This document shows positions 12,901 to 35,758 of a stretch of DNA of 39,826 nt, piece by piece. Source of the DNA: Saccoglossus kowalevskii (taxonomy: Eukaryota > Hemichordata > Enteropneusta > Harrimaniidae); NCBI RefSeq assembly GCF_000003605.2, contig NW_003145789.1:18805-58630 (forward strand). Direction: 5' to 3'. Position numbers and translations under genes: made by a program. The notes under the pieces were generated by a model. The model was not told the DNA's origin, made no database searches, and worked only from the letters and a program-made list of their open reading frames with translations. Within the stretch, counting starts at the first letter, position 1. Each line of letters starts with the position of its first letter.

Positions 12901-15900
12901 TTAGAGCATCTACACATGAGAAATGATGAATGTTTGGTTCTCAATTGCTCAAAATAAATGGGTGCGACTTGTATTAGAGATTTTACGATACTATACATAT
13001 AAGAAGTGCATTATGGGAAAGAACTTTTCATTGTACATAGTGGGAAACTATTATTATAGTGAAATTTACCTAATTTAATTAAATGTAAATTTTTTAGCTC
13101 CGCTGTCGACTTTGTCGTGCGGAGCTTATCATATGAGTGATTGTCCGTCGTCGTCCGTGTCAATGTTTTACTTTTTCGACTTCTTCTTGAAAACTACAAG
13201 CCTGAATGCTTTGATACTTCGTGTATATGTACCTTGGGTAGATCTCTCTCAGATTTGTTCATTTCATGATGATATCTTCAATCCTCTAATTTTGGTGAAT
13301 ATTTTTGTCATTTTTAGTAAAAAGTGATATTTTCGACTTCTTGTTAAAAACCGCAAGTTCAATTGCTTTGATATTACATATATAGGTACTACATGTGTAC
13401 CTCTCTCAGATTTGTTCATTTTGTGATGATGTCTTCAATTCTCTAATTTTGGTGAATATTTTTGTAATTTTTGGTAAAAAGTCATATTTTCGACTTCTTG
13501 TAAAAACCAATAGTTCAATNNNNNNNNNNNNNNNNNNNNNNNNNNNNNNNNNNNNNNNNNNNNNNNNNNGACTTCTTGTTAAAAACCGCAAGTCAATTGC
13601 TTTGATATTACATATATAGGTACTACATGTGTACCTCTCTCAGATTTGTTCATTTTGTGATGATGTCTTCAATTCTCTAATTTTGGTGAATATTTTTGTA
13701 ATTTTTGGTAAAAAGTCATATTTTCGACTTCTTGTTAAAAACCAATAGTTCAATTGCTTTGATATTACGTATATAGATACTACATGTAGACTTTTCCCAG
13801 ATTTGTTCATTTCGTGATGATATCTTAGATTCTTTATTTTTGGTGAATATTTTTGTCATTTTTGGTAAAAAGTGATATTTTCGACTTCTTGTTAAAAACT
13901 GTAAGTCCGATTGCTTTGATATTACATATATAGGTACTACATGTGGACCTCTCTCAGATTTGTTCATTTTGTGGTGATATCTTCAATTCTCTAATTTTGG
14001 TGAATGCTTTTGTCATTTTTGGTAAAAAGTGATATTTTCGACTTCTTGTTAAAAACCAAAAGTTCAATTGCTTTGATATTACATATATATAGATACTACA
14101 TGTAGACATTTCTCAGATTTGTTCATTTCGTAATGATATCTTAAATTCTCTAATTTTAGTGAATATTTTTGTCATTTTTGGTAGAAAGTGATATTTTCGA
14201 TATCTTGTTAAAAACTGTAAGTCCGATTGCTTTGATACTATACATATTGTTCATTTTCTAATGATGTCTTCAGTTCTTTAATTGAAATGTGCATTGCTAA
14301 CAGCGGAGCTATCTCAGCCGATAGGCTGCTTGTTTAAAAATTTAACAATGTTAAGATCATATGAATAAGAATATATTACTATTGCATTCTGTGCCATCTT
14401 GCACAATTTTGAGATATAAAAAAGTAATTCCCTCAAAGAAAACCAGTGCAAAAATGCAAATTTATAATGACATTTCTGAATAGCAGAAATAAGTTTTGGC
14501 GTTTTTCCAGCATGTACGAATCTTGTCTGTCCTTTTGGGTTCTCATTTAATTGTTTGTTTGAATAAATTCACAGTGCCTTTTGTGAAATATTCTCTTCAT
14601 GAATGGCATTAAATCCTCTAACTACAACACTTCCTCGCAGTAAAAATCAAACAATGTTCTGAAGCATGCACCTCCAGCTGTTGCCGCGGAACAAGAAATC
14701 CCCAAATATTTCCTGCAACTCTTCCATATTGATAGAATTCAATATTTCACATATTCCGGTAATGATCTCAGAGTGCAATCTTGAAGTTGCAAACATTTCA
14801 TATACCTTAAGCACGCATAAACTAAAATTACATTTACTGACATAGATCTATTGTCTCTGTAATTTCTAATATGTGCTGTACATATAATATTTAACATTAC
14901 ATAAAGTTTCTTGTTTCTAGAACCCTTCATATGCAAAATATTAGATTTTAAGAGTTTATTGAACATGATGTCTTCAGTAAATCATCAAAAGAAAATGTAT
15001 TTTTTGTAATTCTAAAATTGTCATTAAATGTGTGCTTTTATTTTGATTTTTCATGAAAAGTAAATTTTTCTGAAAAATTCCAAAAAAAAAAACATTTTTA
15101 ACTTAATATATATACATGTATATAAGATATAATATAAGAATATTCTTGTCACATTTCTTATTTATTATACCATATTTTCTATTCGCTTCAGGTCTACAAA
15201 AACCCTTTCAATTTTGGTGCTCGAGAGAATTGGAGGTTGTTTTTAGGTCTTGGTGAAGGAAGGTAAGTGAATTCTCTGCATTATTCTAGTGAGACTGTCA
15301 GTCTTAGCTTTAGATCATAAGTGGTTTGGAACTCGTTCAATCACCATCATTTTTTCCCATCAAAATGTTGGTTCAGTATTTTTCACAATCCACTGTTGCC
15401 AATGGGTCTTGATCAAAATTGTGAACATCAAGTTCAAGTTTATTTGAAAACGTAGCAAAAGTAGACTTTGACTTTAAAGACTGTGATTGTGCAGTCATGC
15501 CACACAGTTTTTTGCAAAGCAAGTGCAAATGAAGAAATAAAGTTGCTTTCATTGTCACGCTGGCAACTGATAACTCAAATGATAATTCCGCTTACTTTGC
15601 AGTGTTTTAGAGAAAATATACTGTCATTAAGAATACAAATTTGTATACTATTTTCAAATCAGTATTATCAATGAAAATGTTTTAAATTACACTTTTTCTT
15701 TGGGTACTTATTTTTACTTTCATTTGTAGGGTTTTTTGGAGACATATTCTATTACCATCATCACATTTCCCATTCAGTGATGGTCTACAGTGGCCTACAA
15801 CCAATCATAATGTAGTTGACTCAGTCGTCCAAGATGAAACAACATAGAGCCTGTTAGTGTGGCCTTGCAACCAGATTCACCGGTACATATCACCGTCTTG

Positions 15901-18214
15901 TATTGTGCATTTGTTTTCACTGTATGCTGTTGTTTGCTCTTGCTTAAAATGATTCTTGTTATTTTTGTCACTGTAAAGTTCCTTGGTGTAGCTGATGCTT
16001 CAGTTTCATTGTGCCTTGATTGATATTTATCATTTATCTCAGTTCGAATTTTAATAGTTCAGAAATTAAAATAAGTACCGGTACTGAGTATTTGAGCAGT
16101 AGTTTATTCTGGAAAGATTACAAATTAAGGGATAATTCTTACCATTCATTGTCTCACCATCATTAAAGGAACTTACTCTGACTGACATAATTCATTTTAT
16201 ATCATGCATGCTCCATTCTTAACCATGTTATATTATTTTATCTCTGATTGGTTTTCCAACCTGCCTTACATCGATGTAAGGTCCTTACCACTGTTTTCTC
16301 CCTCCTGTTTTACCACCTGTTCTTGGTATTTTGCATTATAAAATTGTATCATTTATTGTCCATAGTAGCTCTAGTCAATCTGGTTGCAAAGTAACATTTT
16401 CATTGTAAATGTATTTGTGACATTGTTTGTTTTACTGTCCATTTCTTGTTCAGCTGCTTTTTAAACAGCCAACACAGAAATAAACTAATCAGGAAAACTG
16501 TTATCTCTCAATCATTTTTTTCTAAGAACATTGCCATCAGTGTTTGTAAAGACATTTCTTTTGTCCGCTGCAAGGTGAGATCACTCATTTGCGTACCAAA
16601 TGTCCTATTTTTGTCAAATGTACTCAAATTTGAAATGACATTGTATTTTGTAACCAAAATCTAATTCAAATGTAGAATGATTGTAGGTTTCAAAGATTCA
16701 CCATTTTTACATTTCACTCAATTGTTTGACTCAAAGTCTAACTTTAATTTGAATCCAAATCTATAAATCTCAATGGATTCATCCCCTCACTCTGTTTAAA
16801 TTGCTACTCGGTAGTTATGAGCATCCCTTGTGAAAATGGTTGTGTCTAGGAGCATCGGCTTGTTGGAATGGAATATTCCAAAATCAATTAAAACAAACAC
16901 CACTGGCTATGTTTGTAGGTATTGCAAAGGAAACTCATAGGGAGATAACAGTTTTTCTGATCAGTTTATTTCAATACTTGCTGTAAAGAAATGTTAACCC
17001 CCCCCCCCCCCCCTGGAATTCTCAGTATATTAAATATAAACACACACAAATGTGGAACATTGCATCATGAAAAACTTCAATAACATTTGCATAAAACAAA
17101 TTACCAGAGCAGCTCATACTAATATTGTAAAATAATAAAAATTGTACATATGCATGAATCTCTGGTTGACAGAAGTGCTATAATATTGTTAATTCCCTCA
17201 TATATTTTCAAAAGCTTTTTCCAGCATTTCATATTGTAAAACACCATATGAATTGATTCTGGAAGTCACATCTTCACTGCTGAATCAGAAAACTAAAACA
17301 TACTTTTCTGTGTTCATTACAAAAAATAACTAGAATCAATCATAATAATAAATTCCTGTTTCCTAACAATTTAACAACTCTTTCACTTTCTCTTTTGCTG
17401 TCATTTGTGGCACAAATTGACTTGCACTAGTTAGCCTACCAGCTTCAAAGTGTATGGGAAAAGTGACTTACCTGTATTTCTTTCAAGACACTTTTTGATA
17501 GTAGTGTAAAAGCAACAGAAAAAGAATGTGTCTTGTATACATGTAAGATCATCCACACATATAGAAAATTGTGGATTTTTGATTCAAAATTGTACAAAAA
17601 ATATGTGTATGGCGTCCATTAGGAACACAGCTACTAAAACAGATTTTAGGGTATTAACCAGTGCAGTCATGTCTCCACTGCACACTCTATGGCCAATGCT
17701 TTTTCTGAAAAGGTAACAAAAACAAGGAAGTGTGCATCTGTTATTGGACTAGCCTGACATGGTTGCTGATAGCTATAGGCCCCTCACCGATGGATTCACT
17801 GAGTGAATCACTTGATTTGCAAACAGAGGACGGGTGGTTTGATATTATCATGACATCATACTAATACCTGGTATACAATAAATTGTATATTAAAGTATAT
17901 GCAAATTATTAATTTAAGGAATATTATCCAACAAAAGGTTTTCACTATTGTATCATTGACTTTATCATCTATAATGTGCATTTGTTCCTTTTACTGTACT
18001 GTACAAATCCTGGACCTCAACACACTGACAAAACATATTATACCACTGTTTTGTACAATAGATACAAGTTTAATATGAATATTGTCTTATCTATTACTAC
18101 AGGACTTTTTGGAACAGTATAGCTATGCCGTCTGGACACCCTCCATCAGGCAATGGAATGACCTGGAAATATAGTTATGATAAACAATCTGCTAATGGTA
18201 CCTGTTATGTGTAA
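3782..18214 (+). CDS. ZDHHC16: ZDHHC16-like palmitoyltransferase gene (5' incomplete)
   Basis: Spliced exons read 3782-3973, 4906-5026, 6044-6177, 7447-7467 (probable), 12445-12648, 15192-15262, then either 15730-15847 or 18103-18214. They give 286 or 284 residues; the human protein has 377, so roughly 75 N-terminal residues are missing. All junction phases agree. The protein shows membrane segments 1 and 2, an SPG motif in place of DPG, a complete Cys-rich domain starting [20 protein letters not shown], the catalytic DHHC with following [15 protein letters not shown], two further membrane segments, and [11 protein letters not shown]. That last motif and the order of residues match the ZDHHC16/APH2 family better than other DHHC enzymes. 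Family knowledge: an ER or Golgi membrane S-acyltransferase that autoacylates on the DHHC cysteine and passes the acyl group to substrate cysteines. Context: tail to tail with the receptor gene at 21549-35618. Confidence 0.88.
4412..4627. mobile_element. Probable MITE with imperfect TIRs
   Basis: The left end TACTGTAAAACATG and the right end (reverse-complemented) TACTGTGAAACAC form imperfect terminal inverted repeats. Similarity continues weakly inward, with TAGCTA followed by an ATTTT run on both sides. The ~216-bp body is AT-rich and non-coding, inside a ZDHHC16 intron. Confidence 0.45.
4906..5026 (+). CDS. ZDHHC16: ZDHHC16 exon: Cys-rich domain and DHHC
   Basis: It reads [15 protein letters not shown], then [17 protein letters not shown], then ILKMDHHC, and ends with one base of a split Pro codon. 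All zinc-binding Cys and His residues of the DHHC-CRD are present, and so is the catalytic Cys. The acceptor follows a long T-rich tract. The donor is GTATCC, weaker than the others in the gene. Without splicing, the frame continues into a stop within about 15 codons. Confidence 0.9.
5289..5472 (+). mobile_element. Small TIR element (MITE), copy 1, full length
   Basis: The left end reads TACTGTAAACTCTGTATTA and the right end, reverse-complemented, TACCTTAAAATCTGTATTA. These are 19-bp terminal inverted repeats with few mismatches. Inside, the phrase GCGGCTTCTATTAG or a variant recurs. The same family is seen at 12820-12991 and 17545-17653. It has no coding capacity. Confidence 0.7.
5676..5862. 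repeat. 50-bp tandem repeat, ~3.7 copies
   Basis: Units of exactly 50 bp contain TTCAACAAACAATCTCTAAT and TATAGTTACACATCACAATA. The first unit carries a small CCGG-containing insertion. The repeat is in the intron between the DHHC exon and the next exon. Confidence 0.85.
6044..6177 (+). CDS. ZDHHC16: ZDHHC16 exon: PWLNNCVGH and membrane segment 3
   Basis: It completes the split Pro codon and reads [20 protein letters not shown], followed by [20 protein letters not shown] and FLTP. This matches the conserved stretch after DHHC in the human protein ([15 protein letters not shown]). The acceptor is CACTTTTAG and the donor CCT|GTAAGT. It ends in phase 0. Confidence 0.88.
7447..7467 (+). CDS. ZDHHC16: Probable 21-nt ZDHHC16 micro-exon (GEHYLPI)
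   Basis: A T-rich tract with TTCTTGTAG precedes 21 bases that encode GEHYLPI, followed by a consensus GTAAGT donor. Its phase is 0 on both sides, matching the flanking exons, so it can be included or skipped without a frameshift. It falls in the luminal loop where vertebrate ZDHHC16 has extra residues and alternative splicing. The protein sequence is too short to prove homology. Confidence 0.5.
7468..12444 (+). other. Long ZDHHC16 intron without recognised genes
   Basis: About 5 kb of AT-rich intronic sequence. An open stretch at 9101-9469 (122 codons, plus strand) and another at 12130-12426 show no recognisable domain and no supporting splice pattern. I see no RNA gene or clear transposon. 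Confidence 0.6.
12445..12648 (+). CDS. ZDHHC16: ZDHHC16 exon: membrane segment 4 and TRGETSIE motif
   Basis: An exon of 68 codons, phase 0 on both sides. It contains [20 protein letters not shown] followed by [20 protein letters not shown]. This matches human ALALGALTVWHAVLISRGE and TSIERHINKKERRRL, including the TTxE-type motif of DHHC enzymes. The acceptor is TTGTTTTACAG and the donor CTT|GTAAGT. Confidence 0.92.
12820..12991 (+). mobile_element. Small TIR element, copy 2 (right end shortened)
   Basis: It shares TACAATGCAACAGAGGGGAT, GCGGCTTCTATTAGAGCATC and the following CTACACATGAGAAATG with the copy at 5289-5472. Its left end carries CTGTATTAGAAGC. The right end lacks the central part of the terminal repeat and stops at GAGATTTTACGATA. 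It lies just downstream of the segment-4 exon. Confidence 0.7.
13091..14332 (+). mobile_element. Helentron-like non-autonomous element, copy 2
   Basis: It starts in a T run with a hairpin whose arms are AGCTCCGC (13096-13103) and GCGGAGCT (13119-13126). A GTCCGTCGTCGTCCGTG short repeat follows. The body is a tandem array of ~175-bp units marked by TTTTCGACTTCTTGTTAAAA, with a 50-N gap inside it. The right end has ACAGCGGAGCT (14300-14310), an exact complement of the left AGCTCCGCTGT, then hairpin CAGCC-gata-GGCTG (14315-14328) and a CTTG end before TTT. This is the layout of Helentron-associated interspersed elements. It sits in the ZDHHC16 intron before the exon at 15192. A 5' fragment recurs at 18596. 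Confidence 0.66.
13520..13569. other. Assembly gap (50 N)
   Basis: A run of 50 N lies inside the ~175-bp tandem array of the element. The true number of units is unknown. Confidence 0.99.
14333..15191 (+). other. Intron sequence, no feature recognised
   Basis: AT-rich non-coding sequence between the mobile element and the next ZDHHC16 exon. It ends in the acceptor TATTCGCTTCAG. Nothing else recognised. Confidence 0.6.
15192..15262 (+). CDS. ZDHHC16: ZDHHC16 exon: [19 protein letters not shown]
   Basis: This 71-nt exon encodes [20 protein letters not shown] then GEG, and ends AG in phase 2. It aligns with human VFRNPYNYGCLDNWKVFLG, a family-specific stretch. If the intron is retained, translation stops at once (AGG TAA). 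Its AG end can join equally well in frame to the exon at 15730 or the one at 18103. Confidence 0.92.
15730..15847 (+). CDS. ZDHHC16: ZDHHC16 terminal exon A (ends ...VVQDETT)
   Basis: After a CTTTCATTTGTAG acceptor, the frame completes Arg and reads [20 protein letters not shown], then [18 protein letters not shown] and a TAG stop at 15845-15847. LLPSSHFP matches human LLPSSHLP. It gives a 38-residue cytosolic tail after the split Arg. Confidence 0.82.
16998..17013. repeat. Poly(C) tract, 16 bases
   Basis: An uninterrupted run of 16 C in otherwise AT-rich sequence. The complementary strand is a G run that could form a quadruplex. Confidence 0.95.
17545..17653 (+). mobile_element. Small TIR element, copy 3 (5' truncated)
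   Basis: It aligns with the right two-thirds of the copy at 5289-5472: CACACATATAGAAAATTGTG, a run of TGTACAAAAAATATGTG, and an end AACAGATTTTAGGGTA. The left terminal repeat is missing. It is more diverged than the other two copies. Confidence 0.6.
18103..18214 (+). CDS. ZDHHC16: ZDHHC16 alternative terminal exon B (ends ...NGTCYV)
   Basis: After a CTATTACTACAG acceptor, the frame completes Arg and reads [20 protein letters not shown], then [16 protein letters not shown] and a TAA stop at 18212-18214. GNGMTW matches human GNGMSW, which exon A lacks. Exons A and B share 9 of the first 21 residues (F, W, I, P, S, H, P, G and W at matching positions) and the same phase. They are therefore duplicates of one ancestral terminal exon and can only be used alternatively. 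Confidence 0.75.
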
Positions 18215-18595
18215 TTTTATATTTCAAAATCACATAATCACGAATTTAAATCAAGACCTCCATATGGGATCAATGTTGTTGGGTTTTTCAACAAATATAA
18301 TTATTCACAGAAATGACAAAATAGTGGTCAAGAACTATTGTGAGTTGTTTGTATTCACCAGATTTGAAGGGTGGTGGCCGTCGCGCAGCTCGTGTTCGAA
18401 TTTCATGTAAGCTAACAATGTATTTTACTCGCATTGTATACGTTGCTATGAGTCCCATATTGAACACGACACGGCTTGACGACCACAACTCTTTGATAAA
18501 TCTTGACGTGTGGCCTTAAGGTAGAATCAAGTCATTGGTTTTTCATATTTGCTCATATTTCAATATAGCAGTGACAAAAACAGTATGTAGACTTT

Positions 18596-18795
18596 TTAGC
18601 TCCGCTGTCGACTTTGTCGAGCGGAGCTTATCATATGAGTGATTGTCCGTCGTCCGTTTCAATGTTTTACTTTTTCGACTTCTTCTTGAAAACTACAAGC
18701 CTGAATGTTTTGATACTTGGTGTATATGTACCTTGGGTAGACCTCTCTCAGATTTGTTCATTTCATGATGATATCTTCAATTCTCTAATTTTGCC
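18596..18795 (+). mobile_element. 5' fragment of the element seen at 13091
   Basis: It begins TTTTTAGCTCCGCTGTCGAC with the same hairpin (here compensated to GAGCGGAGCT) and continues nearly identically to the element at 13091. It breaks off after CTTCAATTCTCTAATTTTG. Both internal units and the right end are missing. It lies in the probable ZDHHC16 3'UTR. Confidence 0.8.
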
Positions 18796-19217
18796 TCATA
18801 ATTCATTCACCCAAGATAACCACTCTGATACCACTCGTATCAACCCACTCTTTATGACATTTTATAACTCAGTTCTACGAAGTCACCATGCTTAGAATAA
18901 ACATTGGATGAATTACTTTATACATCAAATAATATGGTATTTCAACTCATAAAGTACAACCAACCAATTGATTTATGTATATGGTACATATTTTCAATTT
19001 CTGTAGTATATTGTGTTTTTTTTTCTGTGTGGTGTGGTATATCTTTTTCTACAAACTTAATTTATCATTGTATTTTTGTACTAGATAGTCATATTGTGTG
19101 ATTACAGCTGATAGTAAATACTACACAGTTCGTATCCTATTCTTAAAAACATGAATATAATTTGTATTGTAATCTTATAATTTTTATTTAATTTTTGAAA
19201 GTTTTTTGTGTAGTTGA

Positions 19218-19223
19218 AATAAA
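19218..19223 (+). terminator. Candidate polyadenylation signal of ZDHHC16
   Basis: AATAAA followed by GGTTTTGTAAATATTCTGT, a GT-rich downstream context. A second AATAAA lies at 18896-18901. Either would serve terminal exon B. Confidence 0.4.
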
Positions 19224-19826
19224 GGTTTTGTAAATATTCTGTACAAAAAAAGACTTGATTTATGAACTTGGTGTCATATTTTGAACTTTTTCAAGCAAAT
19301 CTTTTAAATTAGCTAAAATTATTTACATAATTATTTTAGATTGCTAAATAGCCTGAAATTTTATAAAATACCTTTAAATGAAAAGTTACTGGATTACAAG
19401 TGTAAATGACTAGCATAACATAACTTTGCGTTATTGTTGGTAACTCTGAATTTTCTCTTTGTATGCACTTGACATTCAATGAGCACGATGAAATGTTTAT
19501 AAATTATGGTTTTACGTCTCTACTAATTGGAAATATTTGACATTAGTTACTGTTAAGCTGAAATGAATATCCAGATTAAGGCGTTACATTTATTTTCTTA
19601 AAACAATTTCAAGTCTCAGAGAATTATCCATACTCATTGTGTAAAGTTATTATGTATAAATTGGTGTCACAGTCTGAGTCATTGAATAAAGTATTACTAA
19701 AAATCACAAAATATAGTCTTCTTTGAATTCTGAGAATTGTCAGAGTTTACAAATAACAAATCGCAAGAAGGTCGACTTGGTTGCTAGGCAACTAAAGATT
19801 GGGTCATGAAATAGAATGGAGGCTAA

Positions 19827-19857
19827 TCTCTCTCTCTCCCTCTCTCTCCCTCTCTCT
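19827..19857. repeat. (CT)n-rich microsatellite
   Basis: About 31 bp of TCTCTC with periodic CCC interruptions every eight bases. Confidence 0.9.
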
Positions 19858-21548
19858 GTCATTTCTATGACCTCTTTTTTAACACACTTAAAACAGCCTG
19901 TCTTTTACCTCCATGGAACAGCTAAGTATGGTCTGTGTTATCCCTGTTTGCATTGACCGTGATGAGTGTTACCACCCAATCATCACACGGATACCATGAA
20001 TGTAAATGTACATATGTCATAAATAATAAATCAGTAATCGAATACTACAATCGATTCAAAAGCTCAATTAAATAAAAAGCTAATGTTCTTGAGACTTCAA
20101 TATTGACATGTTGACAACCATCCGACGTCCATTATGTGTCGTTATTAATGGGAGATTGAAAATGATGTCTTAAAGAAGCAGTGCACCATGCAGACTGGCA
20201 CGACGAGGGGTGTGACAAAAATATATCAATATATGTGATAACATGTAATACAATAGATCATAAAATAATATATTGGATTTACGAAAGATTAAATATATTT
20301 ATTGATTCTGATTAATAACTGACATTGAAGTATTGTATTATGCATTGAATAAACACTACGGGGGTGATACAACGATGAATAGAATGAAATAATACACATC
20401 TACTACTAATAAAAATTGTCCGTTGAGTTGAGATATAAAGTCCCGGATGTAAACACAAAATTTGAATTGGTAATTATAATAAATTACATAATACATATAT
20501 GATTTTTTCCCCAAATTGTTTTCCATTTTCTTGTTCTTCACTGCTTTCAAGTGCATTTTATCAACGTGTACATATGATTTACTGGAATGTAGTGTTTATA
20601 CACGTATCTATGGCAACGAAAGGTCAAACATGTGGTTGTATATGTCAAGCGAAAAACTCTACATACCCTCACATGACCTCCATTTTACATTACAATGATA
20701 TACTATCGTCATAGGTGTGACTATTTAAAGTAGAAGCATACTCATGATTTCAAATACCCAGAAAGTAGTAATTTTCTAATAAATAGAAGGATATTGACTT
20801 TAAAAAAGTTGCGGGTCACCAGCTCAATTTTCGAGAAAATAATGGTTGTTTTTTAATGGACAGAGGCAATGTTGGCAGTATTATAGTGCCTTTACCATAG
20901 GTTCCTATGGCAGAGATATTTTGTCATATCTCAAATTGTAGACTGGTGACATCATAGGCTGAAAAAACTACTATATTATGAATGACATTTTATTTGATAA
21001 ATCTGGGTTATAATAATGTCAAAGAAATACAATTTTTCTTTCACATTGTGCTCTATGGAATTATTCTATTTTTGTTTAAATACTAGAACAAATTTATCAA
21101 AATACGTCACTGTAACACACAAAAGAATGCTATTTTATGGTGATATTGGACAATGACTTTTGTTTTTACACAATTAACCAATGAACATTATCATGCGATT
21201 TTATGACCAACTTTCTTAAAAATTATGTGTAGAATTACACGACATTCTACCAGAATTTAAATTGGGCTCAGTGGATGTGTACATATTATAGTGAATGTAC
21301 GTCACGTTACCACAATGATCGAATACATCCGTATTTCAAGTAAATAGCGATAGGCCGTTTACATCAATTATAAAACGTATAATCAAATCCATCGATAATA
21401 AAATCGATAAGACATATAATTTAAAATATTCATAAATATATGCATGATATCAGTATAATGAAACATGAAAGGTATTTGTCACATTTCTATAAAAATACGC
21501 AAACTAGCACTAACGGTGCAAATGAATGAGTGTATTAAGAAGTATGTA

Positions 21549-35618
<14,070 letters not shown>

Positions 35619-35684
35619 AATACGAGTATACTACAGCTATGACGAGTGGCTGGGTAATGGTCATTATTCGAAAGCCGTGAAACA

Positions 35685-35757
35685 TTATATACTTAATGTA
35701 TTTGTTACTAGCACACGATGACGTCATTTATGGGCGTGGTCTATCATTTGACACGTG
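35685..35757 (-). promoter_or_regulatory. Putative receptor promoter: TATA, CRE, GC/CACCC box, E-box
   Basis: Reading away from the start codon: TATATAA on the minus strand (35685-35691, about 70 bp upstream of ATG), palindromic CRE TGACGTCA (35719-35726, about 30 bp above TATA), GGGCGTGG (35732-35739, Sp/KLF type), and palindromic E-box CACGTG (35752-35757). The spacing fits transcription starting near 35655-35660. These are motif matches only. Confidence 0.55.
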
Positions 35758-35758
35758 A

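Larger units (their letters stand above)
15848..18102 (+). other. 3'UTR of terminal exon A / intron before terminal exon B
   Basis: No independent gene recognised. It holds a 16-base C tract at 16998-17013 and a third small TIR element at 17545-17653. An acceptor-like TTTCTTGTTCAG lies at about 16442-16453, followed by codons reading SCFLNS. Those codons resemble the first residues of terminal exon B, but similarity then ends. Confidence 0.55.
18215..21548. other. Intergenic region between convergent genes
   Basis: It contains the likely 3'UTR of the ZDHHC16 isoform ending at 18214, a truncated mobile-element fragment (18596-18795), a polyadenylation signal candidate at 19218, a CT repeat, and the presumed 3'UTR of the receptor gene on the minus strand. 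A minus-strand AATAAA candidate lies at 20989-20994. A B-box-like GTTCGAATTTC near 18389 has no matching A box or tRNA fold. No gene recognised. Confidence 0.6.

Noticed and set aside
13395-13967. Short open frames around the 50-N gap
   Set aside because: They are translations of the ~175-bp tandem units, partly through N.
18360-18420. tRNA or tRNA-derived SINE suggested by GTTCGAATTTC
   Set aside because: There is no A box at the correct distance and no cloverleaf pairing that I could find.
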